Below, one piece after another: positions 9,953-19,339 of a stretch of 30,445 nt of DNA. The notes below the pieces were generated by a model. The model was not told the origin of the DNA, made no database searches, and worked only from the letters and a program-made list of their open reading frames with translations. How positions within the stretch are numbered: position 1 is the stretch's first letter; every line of letters starts with the position of its first letter. Where the stretch lies: the IMG/VR virus record IMGVR_UViG_3300032322_000418, positions 1 through 30,445 of that record; one strand, written 5' to 3'. Source of the DNA: a virus. The translations under genes were made by a program, and so were the position numbers.

Positions 9953-12900
9953 ATGGCACGAACCTTTTCGTTTGAAGAGGCTCAGCAACCACTAGAGCCA
10001 CAAACTTTCTCTTTTGAAGAGGCCCAGAAACCACTGGAGCCTCAAACTTTTTCGTTTGAAGAAGCAATAGCAAAAGCCCCCGTAACAGAAGAACCAGCCC
10101 CAGAAGAATCAACTTTATCTCCTGAGTTTCAACAGGCACTAGCCCCTGTCGTTGCTCCAAAGTCTTCCGTTACTGTTGAGGCTGCACCGCCAAAAATTTA
10201 TACCCCACAAACTGCTCCGTTGGTTGAAGGGGAAACAACATCTAATCCGTTTAAAGGTTTGGGCGCACGAACTGTATCCATGCTTGGTTCTGGTATTGAG
10301 GGTGTTGCTCGTGTTGGTGAGTCCTTTGGTGATTACCTAGAAGAAAAGCTACCAATCTCTGGGCTTTCCAAAGAAGAACTGCAAAACAAACGCCAATTAG
10401 AGCCACTGTTTAAGTGGGCAGATTCTCTAAGAAACTACGGCAAAGAAATTAATTACCAGCCTAGCCAAAAGCTTGGAGATATTGCTGACAACCCAGCAAC
10501 CATCGTGCCGTTTATTGCCGAGCGTATTATTACTTCAACCCCCGATATGGCTGCGGCAGTATTTGCTTTCCCCGCTTATGTTGCAACACGAACAAACGAA
10601 ATACTTAATGAACGCCTTAAAAATGATGATAAAGATTTAAAAGATGCAACCGTAGGCGATGTAGCTATTTCAACAGGTGCAGCAATTATTGAGAGTACGC
10701 TTGAACGGTTTGCAACTAAAGGCTTAGGTAAGGCTACTACGGGTAAAACAGCTGCTGGGCGAATTGGAAAAGAAGGTACGCTTCAGGCAGGTACAGAAGC
10801 CGTTGAGGAAGGTGTAAGTTACTTAGGCGGCACTGCTGGCACTAAGACAGGTGTTGACCTTAAAGAGCTTGGTGCTCAAATGCTTGAAGGCGCTATTGTT
10901 GGTAAAGGTCTAGGTGTCAGTGTTCAGGGTGGTAAAGAGGCTTATCAAGTCTACAAAGAACGTGCGGCTGACAATGACTACAAAGAAGCTATGGCAACGG
11001 TCCTTGCTGATAAAGGGTTTAGCTTTGCACCGCCTGAAGTTAAGCAAGAGATTGAGAAAGAGGCTACTAAGTCTATTCTTGAGTCCACTAAAGAAAACCT
11101 AGGCGATGTTGTTGATTCTATTAAAGGAAGAATAGCTGAGTTTGTTGCACCTAAAACACCAGAGGCAGAAGAGTTTACAACTTTGGTTAATCGCTATCGT
11201 GAATCAGGGTTAACCTACGATGAAGCTTTAAATCAAGCTAAACAAGACTTTGTGGAGGCAGGACGTGGAGATCAATCAATTGTCAGTGGAACAAATCAAC
11301 CAAGCGTTTCTGTGCCTAGCACACCAAGCGAAACCCTCACAAGAACTACTGAAACTACCGGAAGAGACTTGGCAGCAATTAGCAAAACTGCTACTCCTGC
11401 TGGAGGCGGAGAAGGAACTCAACTCGGTGCATTAGAACCCACTGCAGAACAAGATTTACAAACGCTTAAAAAGCTAGAAAAAAGAAGAAACGCTGCAGAC
11501 TTAAAAGTTAGAAAAGCACAAACTAGTGAAGAGACTAGAAAGGCTAAGGAACAGCTACAAAAAATAGATGATGAATGGGATGCTTTTACTAAAGAAAGCA
11601 AATCAAGAAGAGATAAAAGGATTGCGGAACTCACTGAGCAACCAACTACCATTACAGAAGCTACCGAAGTCTTAACCACCCCAGTTACCCGTGGCAAACC
11701 TCGTGGTCGCAAAAAGATAGAACGTACTCCTGAAGAAGCCGCTATTAAGGCTACAGAACGCAAAGCTCAACAAGCTGCGGGCAAACAAGTTATCCGTACG
11801 GCTGAAAAGCTACAGAAAATTAGTCAAGAGCGATTTGACGAAACTAAATTTGAGACTGTAGAAGATCTTGCTGAGGGTGAAAAAGAATTTACTGAGCGTC
11901 GCCGCCAAGCCCTAGAAGACGCATATGGGCTAACTGTTCAAGGTTCTACTAAGGCGAATAAAGCTGGCACCATAGGTCAGGCTATTTTAGAGTCTGCTAC
12001 CCCACAAGAACGTCAATTAGCTAAAGAGCGCTATGAGCTACGCAATAAGACTGCTCGCTCTGAACTTCTTGAAGCCACTGATGGCAATGAGAACACTGTA
12101 TATACAGGCTTTAGGACCGCAGCTAATGCACTATCTTGGTTAACTAAGAACGGTAATGACTTTGAGCGCACCCTGGCTAAACGTTTGATGCCGTTTGTCC
12201 GCACAATGCGGGTTGTTATTGTTCGCTCTCCTGCTGATTTGCCCACCAATTATTTACGCTCGCAGTTTGAAGGCGCAGCTGGTATGTACTCCGATGGGGT
12301 TATCTACCTAGCTGAAGATGGTGGCTTAAATAACACAGTATTTCTGCACGAGGCCTTACACGGCGCAACCATTGACCGTATTAATAAGTACTTAGATGAT
12401 GTAGCAGCAGAAATTCAACCTGAAAAATCTTTGGCTGAAGCTGTAGAACAACTTAATGCGGTTATGAAGAGTGCTGGCAGGATGTACACCGCACTACAAA
12501 GGTTAGGTAAAACAGATGCTCGTGTAGATGCCCTAGCTAACGCCAAAGCATTTACTGATATTAAAGAATTCATAGCTTATGGTATGTCCAATCCAGCTAT
12601 GCAAGAGTTTCTTTTGCAATCCCCAGGTCAAGTAATTGGAATTCAATCGACCATAATTGACAAGTTATTTACCCCATTTGTACAAGCTATCCGCAAGATG
12701 TTTAACATGGGCGACAACTATGATTCTGCCATGCAGGATCTAATCATTGTTACAGATAAGTTGTTATCTGCTAAGTTTTCCCAGCCTAAGGTTACTAGGT
12801 CTGAAGCAGCACTGGCTAAGAAGCAGAGTAAAAAGATTGATGCTGACGTAGAAAAGCTACGTCTATCTAAGTCGTCGACAGAAACCGAAAAACTTGTTGG

Positions 12901-15900
12901 CAACATGATAAAGAACCATGGCTTCCAAGGTTTCTTAGATTTGCTAGAAGCAAGACGGGAGGCATTGGGTGATGGTTTCGTTTCTAAACTGTTATACAAC
13001 TTACCTACATCAGATATTATTCGTTGGGCGGGTGACGACGTACCAGCATTAGCTTCGACCGATAAAATGATGCAAGAAGTATCAACCATGCGCATGAGGT
13101 TGATGACTGCCGTGGCTAAGAAAGCCGAGGCTCTAGCTAAATTTACTAGCAAGAATGGTTCTGAAGCATTAAGTGACACAATGCATTTGGCTCGTTTAAA
13201 GAAAGTTAGCCCTGCTAAATACGCTAATGCTACGGAATATGCAAAGAATGATCCGCTAGTTAAAAAATATGAAGCCCTAATTGCTGACCCCAATACAGAC
13301 CCTACTAAGCTACCCGCATTTAAAGGTCAGCTCACTCAACGTATTAATCAGATTGATGCCGTATACGCTAGGTGGAATGCACTTGGTAAGCAACAAGACG
13401 GACACAAGATGTACAAAATGGTCCAAGAGTACTACCAGGACATGTACAACTTGACCCGTAGGCTTTTAGATGATCAGATTAATGCACTAAATATAGATGC
13501 TGCGGACAAAGCTAAGCTGCTTAAATCAGTGCGGATGATGCATGAGCGCAGCGTATCTAACAAAGAGCCCGAAACAATAATTTTGGAAGATGGCACTGAG
13601 TCCATAGAAGCAACGTTTGCTACGCTACCAGAAGATTACTTTCCGTTTACTCGTCGTGGTCAGTACTGGTTAAACGTACAAGGACCAAAGGGACGGGAGT
13701 TTTATTTATTTGAAAGCGGTAATGACCGCAACGTATTCAAAGCCCAACGTGCCCGTGAAATGGGTGTAGAGAAGAACGACCCTAAATTCTTTACCCAAGG
13801 TAATGACATCAGCGCACTTAGAAGTAATTTCCAAGATAGCAGTGCTATGTTAAGGGAGATGTTTGAGGTTATTGATGAGGCAGACACGTCTAAGCTAGCA
13901 CCAAATAATGTGAGCGCTTTTACAGAAGGCTTAAAAGACCAGCTGTATCAGACCTATTTAATGACTATGCCTGAGCGTAGTTTCCGTAAACAGTTCTTAC
14001 ACGCTGAGAAAATTACTGGTTTTAGCTCTGACGTCCTACGTAATTTAAAAGATTCAGGCACTAAATACTCCAACCAATTAGCTAAACTCAAGTACGGTAG
14101 TGCTTTGCGCAATGAAATACAACGTGCACGAGACACCCTTGAGGGCATGCCAGCTAACGAGCGTGGGCGCTTAGAGTTGTTTATTAATGAAATGGATGCA
14201 CGTGCTGAGCAAGAAATAAACCCGCCAACAGATAATCCTTGGGTAGATAAGATTAATCAAGCCACTTACTTGATGCTTTTAACCAGTGCCGCTACCGCTG
14301 GTGTGCAGATGCTAGCCGTGCCTAATATGATTATGCCAACCCTTAACGATCAGTACGGGTATGGTAAATCTGCTGCCAAACTTACTAAATACATGGCATT
14401 GTGGAAGTCTATTGGTGTTACTGACGTAGACCCAGATACAGGTGAAACCACATTTACAGCACCGTCTTTTGTATCCTCTAAGATTGCACGTGAAAATGAA
14501 AACTTACGTCGTGCGTACCAATACGCTATAGAGAAGTACAACATGTTTAGCTTGACTAATACTTCGATATTGACAGGCTCAAACAAAACTCCCACTTCAG
14601 TTGGTGAAAGTGCACTTACTCGTGCGGGGCAAACGTCATTTCGTTTAATTACTGCTTTATTAAATGGCTCTGAGCGTATCAGCCGTGAAATTACCTTTGG
14701 TATGAGTTTTGAGTTGGAGTTTGAAAAGACAGGTAATTTTGAAGAGTCAGTACAAAAAGCAATTACAAACACCCAAGAGTTACTAGGTCGTTATGATGCA
14801 GCGCAGCGTCCCCGTAGCTGGCGCAATGCTGTGGGTAAAACAGTTGGGCAGTTTAAAACTTACTCTGCATTTATGACTTCGTGGTTTTTACGCAACGGCT
14901 ATACCGTACTCAGTAAGGGATTGCTAGATGCTGAGGGGCGTTCCGCCGCACATAAGCTTAGTGGTGTCGTCCTAATGGGTGCTATGTTCCATGGCTTAGT
15001 CGGTTCTCCTCTTTATAGCACGATTGCTAGCGTAGTTGATTTATATGACTACCTGTTTGGCGACGAAGATGAGATGCGGAAACGTAGGCTTGACAACCCA
15101 TTAACTGTGTATAACTCAGATTTGCGCTTCCGCTATGAGTTTTTACCGAGAAACTTTGGGCAAATTGAAATTCCTGGGTTAGACGGAAGAGATCATAGGC
15201 TTAGCGAGGTATTAGAAAAAGGCCCTGCATCTGCACTTACAGATATGAATATTGGTTCACGTACGTCTTATGATGGCTTGTGGTTTAGAGAAGCAAAGAT
15301 GGGTGCTACCACCAAAGAGACTGTCCTTAATTTCCTTGCCGCTAACTTAGGTCCGTCTATCTCTGTTGCGGGTAATGCACTAAGTGGAATTGATGACCTT
15401 GGGAACGGTAAGATCCAACGCGGCTTAGAAAAGCTTGCCCCTGCTTTCTTTAAAGCACCATTAGTTGCAGCACGATTAAGTCAAGAAGGCGCTAAGAGCC
15501 AAGCTGGTGACATGCTCTTACGTAAAAGTGAACTAAACGAACTAAACATTGCTGCTCAGGCATTAGGGTTTCAACCTACTCGATTAAGCCGTATTCAAGA
15601 AATGAATTTTAAATATTCGCAAGAGGACAAGCAAGCCAGTGCGGATAAGAATGAATTACTAAAGAGTTTAAATGAAGCAGTAGCTAGCGGTGAACCGCCT
15701 GAAAAGTTTAGAAATATATTTAAAAAGATTGCAAAACATAATCGGCGTTACCCACATGAAGCCTACGAAATAGACGAAGATACAATTGAACGCTCTTTAG
15801 AGTCCTATGCCAAGCGCAAAGACTTAGTGATTCGTGGCTTATACATACCAGAGAAGAAAGAAGACATCTTGATGCCTGGCGTTGGTGTTACTAAACCTCT

Positions 15901-15907
15901 TAAATAA
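9953..15907 (+). CDS. Giant polyvalent ejection-type protein with HExxH peptidase motif
   Basis: A 1984-aa protein, the last late gene before the convergence point. In order: three tandem TFSFEEA repeats (residues 4-38); a hydrophobic segment near 178-215; charged helical linkers (about 350-720); a zincin motif HEALH at 799-803 with a candidate third ligand Glu872 in KEFIAYG; a long helical region; YFPFTRRGQYW near 1223, like the PLxRFG motif of phage polyvalent proteins; membrane-compatible segments near 1437-1460 and 1669-1695; and a conserved RYDAAQRPRSW and FKTYSAFMTSW block near 1611-1635. Such fused giant proteins are thought to be packaged in the capsid and ejected into the cell. Possible roles are wall or membrane passage and inactivation of host targets. 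The metallopeptidase call is from motif only. Confidence 0.7.
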   Translation: MARTFSFEEAQQPLEPQTFSFEEAQKPLEPQTFSFEEAIAKAPVTEEPAPEESTLSPEFQQALAPVVAPKSSVTVEAAPPKIYTPQTAPLVEGETTSNPFKGLGARTVSMLGSGIEGVARVGESFGDYLEEKLPISGLSKEELQNKRQLEPLFKWADSLRNYGKEINYQPSQKLGDIADNPATIVPFIAERIITSTPDMAAAVFAFPAYVATRTNEILNERLKNDDKDLKDATVGDVAISTGAAIIESTLERFATKGLGKATTGKTAAGRIGKEGTLQAGTEAVEEGVSYLGGTAGTKTGVDLKELGAQMLEGAIVGKGLGVSVQGGKEAYQVYKERAADNDYKEAMATVLADKGFSFAPPEVKQEIEKEATKSILESTKENLGDVVDSIKGRIAEFVAPKTPEAEEFTTLVNRYRESGLTYDEALNQAKQDFVEAGRGDQSIVSGTNQPSVSVPSTPSETLTRTTETTGRDLAAISKTATPAGGGEGTQLGALEPTAEQDLQTLKKLEKRRNAADLKVRKAQTSEETRKAKEQLQKIDDEWDAFTKESKSRRDKRIAELTEQPTTITEATEVLTTPVTRGKPRGRKKIERTPEEAAIKATERKAQQAAGKQVIRTAEKLQKISQERFDETKFETVEDLAEGEKEFTERRRQALEDAYGLTVQGSTKANKAGTIGQAILESATPQERQLAKERYELRNKTARSELLEATDGNENTVYTGFRTAANALSWLTKNGNDFERTLAKRLMPFVRTMRVVIVRSPADLPTNYLRSQFEGAAGMYSDGVIYLAEDGGLNNTVFLHEALHGATIDRINKYLDDVAAEIQPEKSLAEAVEQLNAVMKSAGRMYTALQRLGKTDARVDALANAKAFTDIKEFIAYGMSNPAMQEFLLQSPGQVIGIQSTIIDKLFTPFVQAIRKMFNMGDNYDSAMQDLIIVTDKLLSAKFSQPKVTRSEAALAKKQSKKIDADVEKLRLSKSSTETEKLVGNMIKNHGFQGFLDLLEARREALGDGFVSKLLYNLPTSDIIRWAGDDVPALASTDKMMQEVSTMRMRLMTAVAKKAEALAKFTSKNGSEALSDTMHLARLKKVSPAKYANATEYAKNDPLVKKYEALIADPNTDPTKLPAFKGQLTQRINQIDAVYARWNALGKQQDGHKMYKMVQEYYQDMYNLTRRLLDDQINALNIDAADKAKLLKSVRMMHERSVSNKEPETIILEDGTESIEATFATLPEDYFPFTRRGQYWLNVQGPKGREFYLFESGNDRNVFKAQRAREMGVEKNDPKFFTQGNDISALRSNFQDSSAMLREMFEVIDEADTSKLAPNNVSAFTEGLKDQLYQTYLMTMPERSFRKQFLHAEKITGFSSDVLRNLKDSGTKYSNQLAKLKYGSALRNEIQRARDTLEGMPANERGRLELFINEMDARAEQEINPPTDNPWVDKINQATYLMLLTSAATAGVQMLAVPNMIMPTLNDQYGYGKSAAKLTKYMALWKSIGVTDVDPDTGETTFTAPSFVSSKIARENENLRRAYQYAIEKYNMFSLTNTSILTGSNKTPTSVGESALTRAGQTSFRLITALLNGSERISREITFGMSFELEFEKTGNFEESVQKAITNTQELLGRYDAAQRPRSWRNAVGKTVGQFKTYSAFMTSWFLRNGYTVLSKGLLDAEGRSAAHKLSGVVLMGAMFHGLVGSPLYSTIASVVDLYDYLFGDEDEMRKRRLDNPLTVYNSDLRFRYEFLPRNFGQIEIPGLDGRDHRLSEVLEKGPASALTDMNIGSRTSYDGLWFREAKMGATTKETVLNFLAANLGPSISVAGNALSGIDDLGNGKIQRGLEKLAPAFFKAPLVAARLSQEGAKSQAGDMLLRKSELNELNIAAQALGFQPTRLSRIQEMNFKYSQEDKQASADKNELLKSLNEAVASGEPPEKFRNIFKKIAKHNRRYPHEAYEIDEDTIERSLESYAKRKDLVIRGLYIPEKKEDILMPGVGVTKPLK
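9962..10063 (+). repeat. Tandem 42-bp repeat encoding TFSFEEAQxPLEPQ
   Basis: Two full copies (residues 4-17 and 18-31 of the giant protein) and a third partial copy (TFSFEEA from residue 32). Base differences between copies are mostly synonymous (for example TTTTCGTTTGAAGAG against TTCTCTTTTGAAGAG). The repeats form the extreme N-terminus, where a packaging or docking tag could sit. Confidence 0.7.
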
Positions 15908-15911
15908 AAAA

Positions 15912-15930
15912 CCCCCGCACTAGGCGGGGG
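15912..15930 (-). terminator. Intrinsic terminator for leftward transcripts
   Basis: CCCCCGC, loop ACTAG, GCGGGGG form a perfect 7-bp GC stem. On the - strand the stem is followed by a T-rich run (complement of TAAATAAAAAA at 15901-15911), the signature of an intrinsic terminator for the leftward early operon. On the + strand the hairpin is preceded by A's and not followed by T's, so it would be a poor terminator for the late operon, although the stem may still block or stabilise that transcript end. Confidence 0.8.
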
Positions 15931-15995
15931 CAAAGATTGTGGAAGGAGCTAACTTCCGAGGAGAAACAGACGAGCTGTTCTGTGCTCGAGTATAG
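15931..15995 (-). other. Noncoding hairpin cluster at the convergence point
   Basis: Between the terminator and the last leftward gene there are two more small inverted repeats: GGAAG/CTTCC (15941-15945 with 15953-15957) and CGAGC/GCTCG (15971-15975 with 15984-15988). Read leftward, three hairpins follow each other and end in the T-rich run. A TATACT (15989-15994 on the - strand) with a weak TTTACG 17 bases upstream precedes them, but the implied start falls inside the first hairpin. It is either a structured 3' untranslated region or a small RNA. No ORF is visible here. Confidence 0.4.
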
Positions 15996-16190
15996 TTAAA
16001 TTCTCCAGATGCGTAAACCTTTTACACCTTCTTCAATAACTACTTTAAATATAACTTCCATCTTTAATCTTTTTGTAACACGTAAGATGTCTTTCTTGGC
16101 AGTATCGGGGTCAAGGCAGGGTATGAAGATCGAATACCCCACCTTAAAATTTCTCCAATTAACGTTATAACTAATCTTCTCTACTAGCAT
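15996..16190 (-). CDS. Small conserved phage protein, unknown function
   Basis: A 64-aa protein starting at ATG 16190; a TTG two codons upstream (16196) is possible. The pattern VGYSIFIPCLD, then KRLKMEVIFKVVIEEG, then GLRIWRI resembles small proteins of other phages that run from a VGxSFFVP-like start to a GLRVWRI end, so I take it as real. The mix of short strands and one basic helix fits a small nucleic-acid-binding protein, but no named domain can be assigned. It overlaps the primase-helicase 3' end by 20 bases and is the last gene of the leftward operon. Confidence 0.6.
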   Translation of the reverse strand: MLVEKISYNVNWRNFKVGYSIFIPCLDPDTAKKDILRVTKRLKMEVIFKVVIEEGVKGLRIWRI

Positions 16191-19011
16191 TTTCAATAAT
16201 CGGTGCTACAACCGCATCCATATCAATAAAGTCAGGTACAGAGCAGTCAAAGAACAACGCATGAACCCCAGGAGATGTAACACGCATACCTTTAGACATC
16301 TGCTTGGTATCGGCTTTTACGTAAATACCACGAGCTTTTAGTTCGTTCAATGTCTCTTTGTATGGGGCTTGTGCCTCTACACAATCCTTCTTAAAGTCCT
16401 TGGCTACGATATACATCATCTTGGTATCGGGTTCATAGCGTATCTTTAGATCAGCCCGTGGCTCTTGTACAGGCACTGAATGCATATTGGTACGCTTATC
16501 CACCTCATTGTTTACAACCAACATACTTTGGATATTACGGTTAAGGTAGTCACCAATAATAGCTGCAGCGTTATTAGCTGGGGGTGCGATGTCTTGGCGT
16601 ACTGTGGTTAACATCTGCATAGCCCATGCGTATATGGCTTTCATATCGTAGTCGTGCAAACCAAGCATACGGGCAACCAAACCGCCTGTAATGTTACAAG
16701 CAATAACGGCAGACCAAAAGCGCTCCTTGCTTGTTAGGCGCATCTCTTTATCAATCTTAGCTTGAATTGCTAGCAAGTTACTGACTGTGTCTTCTAAGTT
16801 ACCCAGTAGGTATGTGCAGTAGATGTCTCCAGCATGCCCGTAGTTTTCTTTTAGCTGATGGTCGAACATTGCTTTAGCTACATGGACAGGAATAATATTG
16901 CTCGGGTGGATTTGATACTCTAATAGACGCATGCTCTCACCGTCCGGGCTGTTCTTGTGCACCCCTAACTTCTCATAGAAACTAGCGTTTGAACTAGCCA
17001 AGGATATAGTCTGCCAAGTGGTATTGTTAATACGCATCTCGTTTTTATCTGATCTAGACCTGTTGGCACCACGACCTTGTGACATGCTGTAAGCCAGCGT
17101 AGAGAACTCAGCAGGGCTGATGTTGGTAATCTCGTCAATCGTAAACGGTAAGTTATTCATAATCCCTAGATGCAGCATCTTAGCGGCTAGGGTATCTTTC
17201 CAAATAGCAGCCAGTCTATCGGGGTGCCCGTACACGCTATTGCACATATACAACGCAGTAGATTTACCTGTGCCTGACTCTTTGTGGATAAGATTTATGA
17301 TTGCTCCGCTATGACCAGTAAACTTAAGAAGCGGCGCGCCAAACGCAGTAAGCGCAGCAAACGCATGGGGTTCTAATCCTGGTGCGCCATATAGATTAAA
17401 TACTTCTTTCCATTTCTCCAGTGTGCCTTTGGGATGCATAACTTCTGCAAATGATCTTGTGTTCGCAGAGGGTGGGCTATGGAATGTACCGTCTTTGCTA
17501 ATTTCCCTGTCACCAATGATAAATTTGCTTTCTTTATCCGCCCAACCAAATTGTGTCCTCATAAGTTCTGCCTTTCCTTTGTACTGCAATTCTTTGATAA
17601 ACGACATTAAAAATGCCATTAGTTGATCCATCTGCTTTGGCATACCTGCCACGCCTTTTGTTGACAGCGCCTCACGCAATCTTTCTTTTACTGCCACTGT
17701 AGATAACGGAATCGTAAACTCTCGCACGTCATCTCTAGGCAGGTGTAACCGCATCAATACAAGCTCACCAACCGTAGGGTCGGGGTCATGCATCCGCTTT
17801 ACGATATACAAATCATGCTCGTATACACAGATTGGCTCTGATTCTTCTTCATCCTTTATGGTTATGTAGATACCACCGTTCTTCCCACGAAAATACGGGA
17901 ATGGATAAGAAGGTATCTTGTATGTAACGGCATCATCTAATGCCTGCGTCTCATGCACTTCGGTTTCTTCTGCTTTTACTATCTCTCTACCTAAAGCAAT
18001 AGGGGAACCGATGCGTCCTTTCCACTGGCAGCCTTCGCAACCACCGGGGTTATTCTTCTCAAACGTACTGCAACGCTGGGCAAATGCTGTGTGACTAGCC
18101 TTTTCTTCAGTGTCTTCAGGAGAGTAGTCAGGGTGTCTTTCTGAAATCTTGTGGATTGCAGTTTCTCTATCTACGCAACGATGAGCAATAGATAGTGCGT
18201 TGAACCACATAGGTTCGGATACAGATTCTTGATTCTGATATTGATACAGTAGCTGTGCACATCCCTCACCGTTTGCGCTACGAATCATAATTTTGCTAAA
18301 CCGAGATACGGTGTTAGCAGCCATAGCTTTTTGTAACTCACTTAGTTCTCTAGGTGCTGTTGGCTTTTTAGGCGCTTCTTTTACACCAAGTAAGTTCTTA
18401 AATGTTTCGTATTCAACATCTGGTGCATCACATATTATTTCTACTGGCTTAGGTGGATTGTCTTTAAAGTTCAATGTACCGGGAACTCTAAGCACTCTAG
18501 CTATTTCAAATACACTTGCATCGACATAAAGGTTATGCAATACGCATAGTTCGTTCAAACGATTAGCAACTGGCTCCCACTCTTCCCTACTAACGGGGTT
18601 AACAAGAGGCCAATATGCATGAATGCCCCTACCTGAGTTAACAAGTAAAGGCTTTGGTAATCCAATTAGTTTGCAAAAGTCTTTTAATGCTTCTAGACCT
18701 GTTGCTTGGTCTATGTATCCATCAGGACGATTTGTTTTTGGGTTTAGTTCTGCTTTTGCTTCACCACAATCTAAGTCAAGCCAAAACGCTTTGAGGTCTT
18801 TTACGTTCTCTTTTTTACGATTTAGGTTTGTCTCAAACTTAGCAACACCAAAATACACATCTCTACCCTTAGACAGAAAGTCTGCTACATAGGTATCAAA
18901 TTCTTCTCGTGTTTGAACAAGCTCTTGTATAGCGGATTTACCCTTTAAGCCAAGCACAGTAAGCCACCCATCGGGGCTTTGCACTCTGTTTAATAGGTCA
19001 ATGTTTGCCAT
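16171..19011 (-). CDS. Primase-helicase (AEP-like primase plus P-loop helicase)
   Basis: A 946-aa replication protein. The N-terminal half looks like an archaeo-eukaryotic-type primase: metal-binding Asp79/Asp81 in WLDLDC, SGRGIHAYW at 126-134, and DASVFEIARVLRVPGTLN at 164-181. A Cys cluster (Cys314, Cys325, Cys328, perhaps Cys251 or Cys279) in a CSTFEKNNPGGCEGC context probably binds zinc. The C-terminal half is an ATPase of the kind found in DUF927/superfamily-3-like phage helicases: Walker A ESGTGKST 578-585 and Walker B PFTIDE with Asp626/Glu627. It would unwind DNA and make primers for the PolA polymerase. The upstream SD is weak (GAGACGAG) and a terminator lies just upstream, so expression probably depends on readthrough. 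Confidence 0.85.
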   Translation of the reverse strand: MANIDLLNRVQSPDGWLTVLGLKGKSAIQELVQTREEFDTYVADFLSKGRDVYFGVAKFETNLNRKKENVKDLKAFWLDLDCGEAKAELNPKTNRPDGYIDQATGLEALKDFCKLIGLPKPLLVNSGRGIHAYWPLVNPVSREEWEPVANRLNELCVLHNLYVDASVFEIARVLRVPGTLNFKDNPPKPVEIICDAPDVEYETFKNLLGVKEAPKKPTAPRELSELQKAMAANTVSRFSKIMIRSANGEGCAQLLYQYQNQESVSEPMWFNALSIAHRCVDRETAIHKISERHPDYSPEDTEEKASHTAFAQRCSTFEKNNPGGCEGCQWKGRIGSPIALGREIVKAEETEVHETQALDDAVTYKIPSYPFPYFRGKNGGIYITIKDEEESEPICVYEHDLYIVKRMHDPDPTVGELVLMRLHLPRDDVREFTIPLSTVAVKERLREALSTKGVAGMPKQMDQLMAFLMSFIKELQYKGKAELMRTQFGWADKESKFIIGDREISKDGTFHSPPSANTRSFAEVMHPKGTLEKWKEVFNLYGAPGLEPHAFAALTAFGAPLLKFTGHSGAIINLIHKESGTGKSTALYMCNSVYGHPDRLAAIWKDTLAAKMLHLGIMNNLPFTIDEITNISPAEFSTLAYSMSQGRGANRSRSDKNEMRINNTTWQTISLASSNASFYEKLGVHKNSPDGESMRLLEYQIHPSNIIPVHVAKAMFDHQLKENYGHAGDIYCTYLLGNLEDTVSNLLAIQAKIDKEMRLTSKERFWSAVIACNITGGLVARMLGLHDYDMKAIYAWAMQMLTTVRQDIAPPANNAAAIIGDYLNRNIQSMLVVNNEVDKRTNMHSVPVQEPRADLKIRYEPDTKMMYIVAKDFKKDCVEAQAPYKETLNELKARGIYVKADTKQMSKGMRVTSPGVHALFFDCSVPDFIDMDAVVAPIIENASRED

Positions 19012-19032
19012 TCTCGTCTCGTTGTTAGGGGG

Positions 19033-19057
19033 AAAAAAGGGGGGACTACTCCCCCCT
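19033..19057 (-). terminator. Intrinsic terminator between HTH gene and primase-helicase
   Basis: On the - strand an 8-bp stem (A, six G:C pairs, A, with a CTAC loop; 19038-19057) is followed by six T's (19033-19038). A second small hairpin, TCACC/GGTGA with a four-base loop (19058-19071), lies directly upstream. It should end most of the transcript from the 20.65 kb promoter and lower primase-helicase expression. Confidence 0.85.
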
Positions 19058-19079
19058 CACCTTCCGGTGATGCTCTTTA

Positions 19080-19337
19080 TTACTTAAGTTTTGATTCTTT
19101 AATGTGCTTGTTAAGACTATTAAGCAACCTAGCTACATCTTTACTAACGTCGCCATTAGGGGTGTACATCCCAATGAACCAGTTATAAACGGTCTGACGG
19201 CTAACCTTAAGCGTAAGGGCTACATCCGCAACCGATACGCCTAATTTAATAGCCGCCCTACCCAATGCAACTCCGAGCATACTGCTATCAGCTCGTTTGT
19301 TTAACTGAATAGTCTTGGCACTGTAGCCGTAACTCAT
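19080..19337 (-). CDS. Small helix-turn-helix DNA-binding protein
   Basis: An 85-aa protein with a clear Cro/C1-type HTH: LGRAAIKLGVSVADVALTLK then VSRQTVYNWFIG (residues of about 25-56), where SRQTVYNW is the recognition helix. Short basic tails flank it. It begins three bases after the SSB-like gene ends and is the last gene before the terminator. It could regulate the promoter at 20.65 kb or help load the replisome; similar small HTH proteins sit between SSB-like and primase genes in other phages. There is no dimerisation or cleavage domain, so it is not a classical lysogeny repressor. Confidence 0.75.
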   Translation of the reverse strand: MSYGYSAKTIQLNKRADSSMLGVALGRAAIKLGVSVADVALTLKVSRQTVYNWFIGMYTPNGDVSKDVARLLNSLNKHIKESKLK

Positions 19338-19339
19338 TA

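Noticed and set aside
11419-13293. Long antisense ORFs within the giant polyvalent gene (for example 12718-13293 and 11419-11763 on the - strand)
   Set aside because: They are shadows of the long + strand frame, with no SD, no recognisable domain and Ser/Leu-rich composition typical of antisense translation.
15936-15990. Small + strand gene after the SD-like GGAAGGAG near 15941
   Set aside because: No ATG, GTG or TTG at suitable distance opens a frame of useful length; the sequence is better explained as a hairpin.
19080-19337. Small HTH protein as a lysogeny repressor (temperate phage)
   Set aside because: No integrase, no oppositely oriented repressor/Cro pair and no cleavage domain; the gene sits inside the replication operon.
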